Below are positions 47,201-56,566 of a stretch of DNA of 64,000 bases, piece by piece. Every line of letters begins with the position of its first letter. Positions within the stretch are counted from its first letter, which is position 1. The notes under the pieces are model-generated. The model searched no databases. It saw only the letters and a list, made by a program, of their open reading frames with translations, and was not told where the DNA came from. The translations under genes and the position numbers were made by a program. Source of the DNA: Saccharina japonica (Eukaryota; Sar; Phaeophyceae; Laminariales; Laminariaceae); assembly GCA_008828725.1 (NCBI GenBank), contig MEHQ01000460.1, positions 1 to 64,000 of the forward strand. Direction: 5' to 3'.

Positions 47201-50200
47201 ATCAAGGGACTGCCCCATATTGCTAATCTCTTATTTTTATTTACGCGGAATTCGACGCGAGTCAACGAGGGAAGAAAGTGCTGAATTTTTCTCGCGATAA
47301 AAGTGCATGGTAAGTATCGTAGTGAGGAGGGAGCAGAAGAGCCTTCTTAAGTGACCCCGGACCTGAGCTACGACTAAAGAGGGAGGGAGAAAAGAAGGGC
47401 GAAGATAATAAATGGGATGGAGAAAAAACATATATGAAAAACTCCCTTTCGAGCGATACCTACGATATACGCCAAGTTTTAGCACCCGCTTTTTTGTTGT
47501 CAAATTAAGTTGTTTGGGAGAGGTTTAGAGCTCGTTAAGGTAGGGACCCCCATAAAAAATGGGCGAAACAACGGGTGTTGCCTCCACCAAAACACCCTGC
47601 CCCCCTCCCCCCCCGCGCTAACTCTCCCCACCGTCACCCTTACTACAAAACCCACGACAACATCAGGACAAGCCTGTCAAACTAATCGACGACGCCAGGT
47701 AGGGTAGAGGTGCACCTGCATGCAGTACCTGTTCTGTAAGGGTCCTCACTTGAGGCGTTCTATACTAACAGTAAGTCAGTGGTAAGTCACCCAAAAAATG
47801 GATTTTTGAGGAAAACAATAGACGCGTGCTACGATAGAGGTAGCACTTTTTGGCTGAACCGTTTTCTGAACGATCGGGCTCCTTAACCCAAATTCATCGG
47901 ACTTTCATTTTTGTGACGAAATATGTTTCAGAGTATACTTCGGTCATGAGATTTATCATCCGGCAGCACTTTTGTTTTCCTCCAAAATCAATTTTTTGGT
48001 GAGGTATGACGCTCCTTAGGCGAGGAGCTCAGAAAAAACATGGTGCACCTCTATCGTAGCATGCGTCAATAGTGCTATTAATATCATACGTACCCGACGA
48101 ACAATCCCATGGTCTTACAGTACGTATAAAATGAAAACTCTTGCCAACAAAATATTGAATTTCGGACGATTTCTGGTTAGGGCCCGTTTAAACGAAGGAA
48201 AACAAAAATGGAAAAAAACAAACAATCCGCTTTACATTGGTCAACACGCGCACCAGCACCAAAGGTTAGGATCTTGGGGGGTGCTGGTGCGTGTGTTGAC
48301 CAATGAAAAGCGAATTTTAATCCAATTTTTTCCCAAATTGAATTTATTTTATACTCGTTAATATGGGCCTATAAGGAGAGAGCCGTGTGATTCAGAACAC
48401 AAAATCAGCCACACACGACGCATGCTGCGGTAGAGGTGCACCCTAATTTTTCTGCGGGTGGTCACTTAAAGGAGCTCTATTCCTCATCCAAAATATGATT
48501 CTCGAAGAAAAGAAAAGTGATGAATACCCCTTCAAAACAATCCCCATAGTCTACTGTAACTATTCAACGAAAAAACTGCAACACATGAACGAAATTCCGA
48601 CGATTTTGGTTAAGAACTGGTCCCACATATTTGGGGGACAAACTACTTGGAATTAGTGTGGGATATTTGTTTTAGTTCCTAATGGGTTAAGGAGCCCCCC
48701 GCCGTCATTCAGAAACTATTCCAGCCAAAACGTGCTACCTGGTATATACCTCTATCGTAGCACGCCACACACGTGCTACCTCTCTGTCGTAGCAGGCGCG
48801 CGTCTGAGCATGCATGCGCACCTTGACCATAACGGTGGCCGTCATCGTCGACGTTTCTCCCGTGGACACCACCGTTTGCGAGAGGGAGACGGACTGCACT
48901 CCGGTCTCCTTGAACATGTGCGTCACCTCCCTGTGGAAACCCGATCGAGCGTTTTCCCGCAAAGGGGGGGGGGGGCGGGGTGGAGTTATCGTGCCGATAC
49001 AGTGCGGTAGGGAAGAGAGTACAAGCAGGGGTCCCTCCCTATTAGGCGGTATGAGTAAGGCGGTATCCCCAAATAAGGCGGTCACATTCGCTTGGTATGG
49101 TACGACTGGGGAATTGTACCCATAACCTGAAATTAATAAGGCGGCTTTCCTCTTTAAGGCGGTCATTTTGCTCTGGCACACCACCGCCTTATTGGGAGAC
49201 CCCTGCTGTAACGTCAAGGTAGGTGGGGGATACATCCCTCTACAATGCTGTAGGGGGGATGGGGTGTACTTCATTTTCATGCATGGCCGTAGTCGTACGA
49301 CCATAGACCCTCGCATCCCTACAAAGCCGGGACGGAGAACGTCGAAAGGGTTTTCACCGATCAGGCAGATATTGATTGCTTGCACCGAGCACGAAGCGAA
49401 ACGTGAGGTGTTTGGCGAGACGCATGAAGGGTGAGTATTGCATCCTACCATGAACCGCCTGTGAGGTGCACTTGCATATGGACGACAGCGTCGAACGATT
49501 TGATTTATTTTCTGGTCTGGCCACTTCCAGAAACAACAACGGGTATTCTATGTATCTGCCGCATGGGTGCCTTACCATATATACCTGGTACAAGATGCGC
49601 GATACGATAATTCTCCTCGTGCGGAGTTAAGGTTCTCCGCCGCAAAAAAAACGATCTAACTGAAACCGTCAGTTGTAGTTACCGCAAAAACAAAAACGGT
49701 ACCCTAGTTGTCCAGCTCACGCCGTGGGATGTGTATTTACAGCGTCGTCGCCAACCGACGCCAACCCAACCTACAGGTGAGGGGGGAGGGGTAACATATG
49801 TTCGTAGTGGGGAGGGAGGAGAATAACCTACTTTGTGTTCCCGCGTCTGAGTTACGACTCGGGAGGGACAAAGAGAAGGAAGGTCGAAGCATAGAGCATC
49901 CTATGCTCAAAGCTTGCTCAAGCTTGGTGTCACTATAAGGTTTCACAGTAGCCTTGCAGATGCAGTGGGGGTCACGGTTTAAGAGAATCCCGCCATAACA
50001 AAATAAATAGCATATATACAGCCCCCTCTTTGAAAAAAAGTCGAAATAACGTATAATACATCCCCCTTGTGACTCAACCGCCAGCAACCGTGACCGCCAT
50101 AAAAAATCACACACTCACACGCAAACGACGGTACCCTGGTTGTCTAGCTCATGTAGTTGGAAGCGTGTTTTACATTATGTCGGGGGGTGGGGGGGGGGTC

Positions 50201-53200
50201 ACGGTTTAAGATAATCACGCAAACAATGTGTCCGCTGTTGCGGGACACCGTGGTTAATAGGACCAAATATTGTCAGTAAAACAGGTACGTTTATAGGTCC
50301 TATTTAATATAGTCTCCCGTAAGAGCAGTCACGCAAGCATCGCCCGCCATCTCCCTCGGGCGCGCGTCTCCCTCACCTTCCTTCCAACACCCTGCCATCC
50401 GCGAACGTCCACGTAAAGAAGTCCGCCCCGAGGTTTCCCAGCGTCGAGGTGGCGCGAAGGGTGGACTTTTTGAAGGGCTCGGCGACGTAGGGCCATGGAG
50501 AGCCCGAGATTTCCTTGTACTCGTTGCGGATAGTCATGCCCAGAGACGAAACGCTCGGGGCCGCCTCCCCTGAGCCTCCCGCCTCCTTTTCCGTGAACTC
50601 CCCACCTTATCGCAGGCGGCACGGATCGGAAAACGTGTGAGGAAAGGGTAGTTTTCACGTGTGACGGACATCCGTTTAGACTTGAGACGTACGCTACAAA
50701 AACGATGCACCCAGTTTTTTCTGAGCTCCTTACTTGAGCTCTGTATTAACACTAAAGTCATAATCTGATTTTGGAGGAAACTAAAAGTGCTCTATGTATG
50801 TACCCGATGAATAATCTCGCGGCTTGGCTATGCAACGAAAACTATTTTGCAAAACGAAAATGAAAGTCCTACGATTTTGGTGACAATAAGGAGCCCGACC
50901 ATCCAGAAATCGTTTCAGCCAAACAACGGTATATACCTCTCTCGTACCACGCTTCTTCATCGTGTAGTTTCGCTGGGCGGGGTTGTGCGTTTTCCAACGA
51001 GCACTCCGTTCCGAAATATATAAGGAGCTCTTGGATTTGAAAAACAAATATGCACACGGTCCCAATATTTATGGTGTTAGTTGTCTAGTTGATTATAATT
51101 GGGTATTGCATACAGCGATCGAGGTATCGTACGCAGCTTGCAATTATGGGCTTTCACAAAATCCTAGACCTCGCAGCACATGTTTTCTTCGTTCTTGAAT
51201 GTAAGTGGTGTGCGGTAAACTTTGCCTAATCCAGCGACTTTTTTTTTCTGACGGCCTTCCTAAATTGCCGTCTGCCGGCATGGTTGATGCCGGGTGGCGG
51301 CGGTCAGTCGTCTTTACCAAATGGCCCCGCATTCTATAACACAATCCTAGACTGAGGAAGATGTCGTCAACATCGTTCGAATCCTGTTTTGTGTTTTCTA
51401 CTACAGTAATTTATACGAACTAATAATTTCCCTGTGGAAATAAGTTTATTGTCACGTTGCGACAACACCCGGCCCCCCGTTTGGCAAATTCGCCAAAGCC
51501 TACGATACGACGCCTTTAAAAAACAAAAATCACACTGTTGATCATTCAAAGACATTACTTAGACACGATATAGAAGCATGCTACTTGAAGTACTCAGGGG
51601 TGCCCCTGCAATTTTGTGAGGCTTTTCACTTGATTAACGTATAGAAGATCTATACAGCACATAAAACACTACGGGGAACCATAGCAAATATATAGGACCA
51701 AATATTGTTACAGTAGGAAAAGAAGGGAAACATGCCTGGTAGGTTTATCTGTCCACCGCAGGTCCTATTTACTATTTACTATGCCCCGCCGGAATAATAG
51801 GAAGCAGCAAAGCTAACCCAGGCTGGATTTCTTATTGGAGAGAGCGTGCGCTTTTTTCACAACTTCAAGATAGTGATTATTGAATTCTATAGTTTCATCT
51901 AACTCTCACGCCTAGCTTTCGTAGTAGCTACTGTATATAGGTATCCTGTACAACATTCCACCTAAGAACTACAGTAGATTTACGGGGGGAAAACACACGT
52001 GACTCGACGCCAAGATAACGACTCTCAAGTTTATTATTTCCCTCTAAATCTCAGCCTGGGGCTCTCGTATTAGACTGGTTTTTGTTAAGTGTCCTGTACT
52101 ACTTGCCGCTTAAAACCTGGAGTTGAGGATAAAATCACACATGACCCCACGTCAAGACAATTTAGAGCAATCCCACGGTAGGGGTGCCACTTTTAGGCTC
52201 AATATTTGCTGACCGGTTGTGCTCCTCACGTGAGTAACCACTAGCCAGATATTATTAATATTTTACTGGCATGTTTGTGTTTGGACTACTGCATTGGGAG
52301 TTTTGGTCGGGTTGCGCGAACGAATGTTTCCGAAGTCATGCTTCGGGTGAGATATTGAGCTCCTCATGTGAGGAGCTCAGACAATTCTGCTGCTCCCCTA
52401 CCGTGGGAATGACTCAAAAGCTCTCGAAATCTTCATTCCCCTCTTCATCTCAGCCTGTTTCTTGTTAGGTGTCCTGCACTCTATGTATATGCCACCCCCA
52501 AAACCTGGATTTAAGAAAAACCACACACACACATACACGTGACCCGAAGAGCAATCAATTCCACGTTCAAGGCTTGCCACGAAACAAAAGGAGTGAAAAT
52601 AAAACGCTGCTGTGGGGTGTGGGTTCTCAGTTGAGACGCCCCATCTTCCAGAAACATTTCGGTCCAAAAACGTGCTACCTGTACCCCTATCGCAGAACGC
52701 CTCCATAGCTCGTTATATACATATATACAGTATAGCGGGATCGTTCGTCGGGTTACGTGCGATTTCGATTTTTTGAAGGCTTTACGGGTCTTTAGCCCAC
52801 AAATCTTACCAAGATACAGTACCAAATATATCACGATTTCTTGCTGGGTTTCACGTGTTTCTGGAAGTTGTGTTTTAACCAAATCACGAGAAGGCGTCGA
52901 CCCAACCCAACCCCAACCCTCTAACTCTCTAACCCTAGTCCAGGCGAAGGCTCGACCCGAGCGCGGCTTCGCCGCGCGTTTTTGGGGCAACCTGAAGTAA
53001 AATGAGGGAACCACCAGAAAAAAACGTGTTACATTCGGTACAGTATCCGGTACGGTTTGTGGGTCGCGAACACGCTACGAATTGCTGCTGTGAAACGTTT
53101 TTATGTGTGGGGTCATGGAGTTCCTTAAGTGAGGAAGCCTCGGTATATTTCGGGTGTCTTTATGAAAAAGAAGGAGCAAGGACAACAAGTAGATAGCGTG

Positions 53201-56200
53201 CATCGACGTCAAACCGGAAGGTAGCGTATGAGAAAGGTTACACTTCGTGCATAAAGCAGAAAGTCAGTAGGTTTCCATGTTCTGCTTCCCCTTGGTCGTG
53301 TTCTTCGTTCTTGGAATGTTTTATGAGTGTTCACCGCTGAAGCTCGTGCTAAACATTGTCATACGTTTTTTTTTTAATTCCAATCCCTTATATTATCTTC
53401 GCCCTTCTTTTCTCCCTCCTTCCTCAGATCTGCGGTCGCATAGTAGGCTATTTTCCCTCCTCCCCCCTACGTACGGTTCGGTCGTGACGTTTTAATCGCG
53501 AGAAGACTTCAGCCCTTTGCATCGAATTGTGCCTATCTATACCCACGCTACTAGGCGCTCTCAGCACTTGATTCCGTTTTTTATAATGTCTGCGAACGAA
53601 CTCAAAACTTCGACCCACGTGAGAGACCCGAACCCCGGAAACAAGCTCTTGGAATCATCTGAGGGCACCACTAAACCATCGGGCAACCACGAAAACTGTG
53701 TTTTCCCCCACTTGGGTGTTCTTTTGGTGGAATGTTAATGTTTATAAGTGGTCAACGCAGTACTAACTAATACCGGGCCAATAAAAAGGGTTGTCAGAGT
53801 CCGAGTCCGTGCCATCGAGACCCAGTCATTGACTCGCAAGTTCGAGTTATTTTCAAGTACTGAGTCCCCAGTGTCCGAGCCCTTTTCAAGTACTGAGCCC
53901 CAAGGGTCAGGGTACCAGAAGCTGAAATGACCGAGTCCTCGCGAGTCCCCAGGTTACCAGACGCTGAAACGACTGAGTACTCGCGAGTGTCCCCAGGGTA
54001 CCAGAAGCTGAAAGGACTGAGTCATCTTGGGTTCGAAGGGTATGAAAAGGTGAAGTAACTGAGTCCTCGCGAGTACAGAGCGAACGAGTCAAACAAAATT
54101 TGAACACGTTTTGTTGTGTACCTGGTAACTTGTTATCGCCCTTGACATACAACTGCAAAAGGTCGTCAGAGTACCGGTACCAGTCGTCGGGACTCAGTCA
54201 TTGACTCGCGGGTCCGAGTAGTTTTTGAGTACGGAGTCCACAGGGCATCAGAAGCTGAAATGCCTGAGTCCTCGCGAGTCCCCACCGTACTTAAAAGCTG
54301 AAATGACTGAGCCCTCGCTACTTCCCAGGGCACTGGAAGCTGATATGACTGATTCTTCGCGAGTCCCTAGGGTGCCAAAAGCTGAAACGACTGCGTCCTC
54401 GGGAGTCTCTGGGGTACAGAAAGCTGAAAGGACTGAGTTATCGCGAGTCCTTAGGGTACATACAACTGAAATGACTGGTATTCGGAGGTACTGGTACACT
54501 TACGACCTTTCCACTTTGCACAGGGTATATATGCCGTGGGTTTATTTTTCCGAGTACAGTGCACCTGGATAGGTACGTATTCATTCAGTAAAGGGCGTGG
54601 TAAGAGACGGGAGGGCGAGCCAAGGCTGGGGGTCATATTTGGGAAAACTTGTGCTCCAAATGCACGAGTTTCAGTGCACAGCCTACAATAACTTTTGAAT
54701 AATCGAATCGTCAAGCGAAATTTTCTTGTAAATCTCAGCGTAGGAATAGCTTTCTCAGCAACGACTCTCTTCGTGGCTGTTTGGAAACATCTTCAAGGAC
54801 AAGAAATTTGAGGTGCTGGCGTGTTGGCCCAAGTGGGATGTCTTACTTCGAATAGCGTGCGTGCTACACGAATTTCAGTGCATATTTCAGCGCATATTTC
54901 AGCGCAATCAATGGCTTCTGAACTAATATTTCTCCTGTAACTATCATTCTGTTTGCTGTACAAATGTTAGCGTTTCTATCCCTCCTTCTTTTAGTGCCAG
55001 CTTTCTGTTTTAGTGCCAGCTTTAGTAGTTGCTGATGTGTACCTGGTACACCGTCAGAGACGTACGATATACGACGTACCATCAAAACATGGAAGCGAGA
55101 GCGCTGGTCCACAAGCGGGGTTTCTTACTTGGGAAACCCGCGCACTATGTACGTACACGAGTTTCAGTACAATGGTTTCTGAACTCATTTTTGTACAATG
55201 CTGTCCTGAAAATACCATCACGTTTGCTTGCTGTAATTAACATTGGATTTTATCCTGCTTGTATAGTGCCAGCTTTCTTTTTTACTGCCAGCTTTTACAG
55301 TTTGATCTGTGCCTGGTACTCAATCAAACGTATGCTCCCCTTTGTAACCCTCGGCAGCTACCTACTCGTATCACACACGGCAGTAGTATTTGGAGGCACT
55401 TACAGCAGTAGTATGTACGAGTCACACAGGCCGCAGCAGTCCCACACACACAAGGCAAAGGGGGTGTTGCAACGATGCTTCGTAAATACCTTATACTTCT
55501 TAATTAACCGGTCCTCTCACATGAAACCTGTGGAATCGGGCTCAGGGAGGCGTTCTTATTCTGTGCGAGCGCCAATGCACAATTTCTTATTTTTCACTTT
55601 CTTATTTTTCACTCTCCTATTTTCCACTTTTATTTTTCACTTTTCTAATTTTTCACTTTCTTATTTTTCACTCTCCTATTTTCCACTATTTATGTTGCAC
55701 TTTTTTTTTTTTTTTACTTGCTTATATTTTTGTCCCCGAGAAGATGTTTTCTCACGTATAATGGCAGTGCACAATGGATGGATGTGCTTTGGACCCAGGA
55801 CAGCCACAGGACGGGGCCAATTTTCTGAAGGCTTGGGGCACTAACTAGGCTGGGAGATTTCTTATCCTTTGCACATTTTCAGGCTGTTTTTCTTGGGAGT
55901 TACTGCTTTGTTATGGGGGCGCCGGTGCTGCTGCAATCCTTCATCCTCGTGCCTTTTATTTGGGAAGCCACAAAACTATCGTCAGCGCTGTGTGTATGCC
56001 GGGTACGGGACACCCATGAAGAAGGAGGAAAACTGACCCAAGGGTAGATTTCTTATTTGGGATTGACTGCGTTCTACACTAACTTCAGTATAATGTCTGT
56101 GCCGACATTCGTTCTTATTGCCCTGTGAATCTCACGCTGCCTTTACTTTCTCTTTGCTCGTTTTCTTATTGCGTGTCATGTGCTTCTTCTGTATGTACGC

Positions 56201-56500
56201 GTATCGTGTACCGTATACATAAAACCCATACGACGTACACACAGCAAAATGGAAAATGGTTGAGTGATTGCCAATTTGTTTCAAAACATTATTTCATTTT
56301 TCAAAACGGTTTTACGAATCATTTTGAACGGCGGAGATGCCCGAAAGATGGTAATGGCACGTACGACGAGGAGCGCGCGAACCAAAACCACTCGTGCAAT
56401 TGCGTATATACTGCAAACTGCCAGCTGCGCCGGATACGTATATTTTTTATATGTGACATGTTGACGCATGCTGATGGCAACTTCACATCAGCATTTAGTA

Positions 56501-56566
<66 letters not shown>

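Noticed and set aside
55029..55844. 271-codon plus-strand open frame
   Set aside because: It lies antisense in tyrosinase intron 1. Its second half is a TTTTCACTTTCTTATTTT simple repeat read as Phe/Leu, and it shows no domain.
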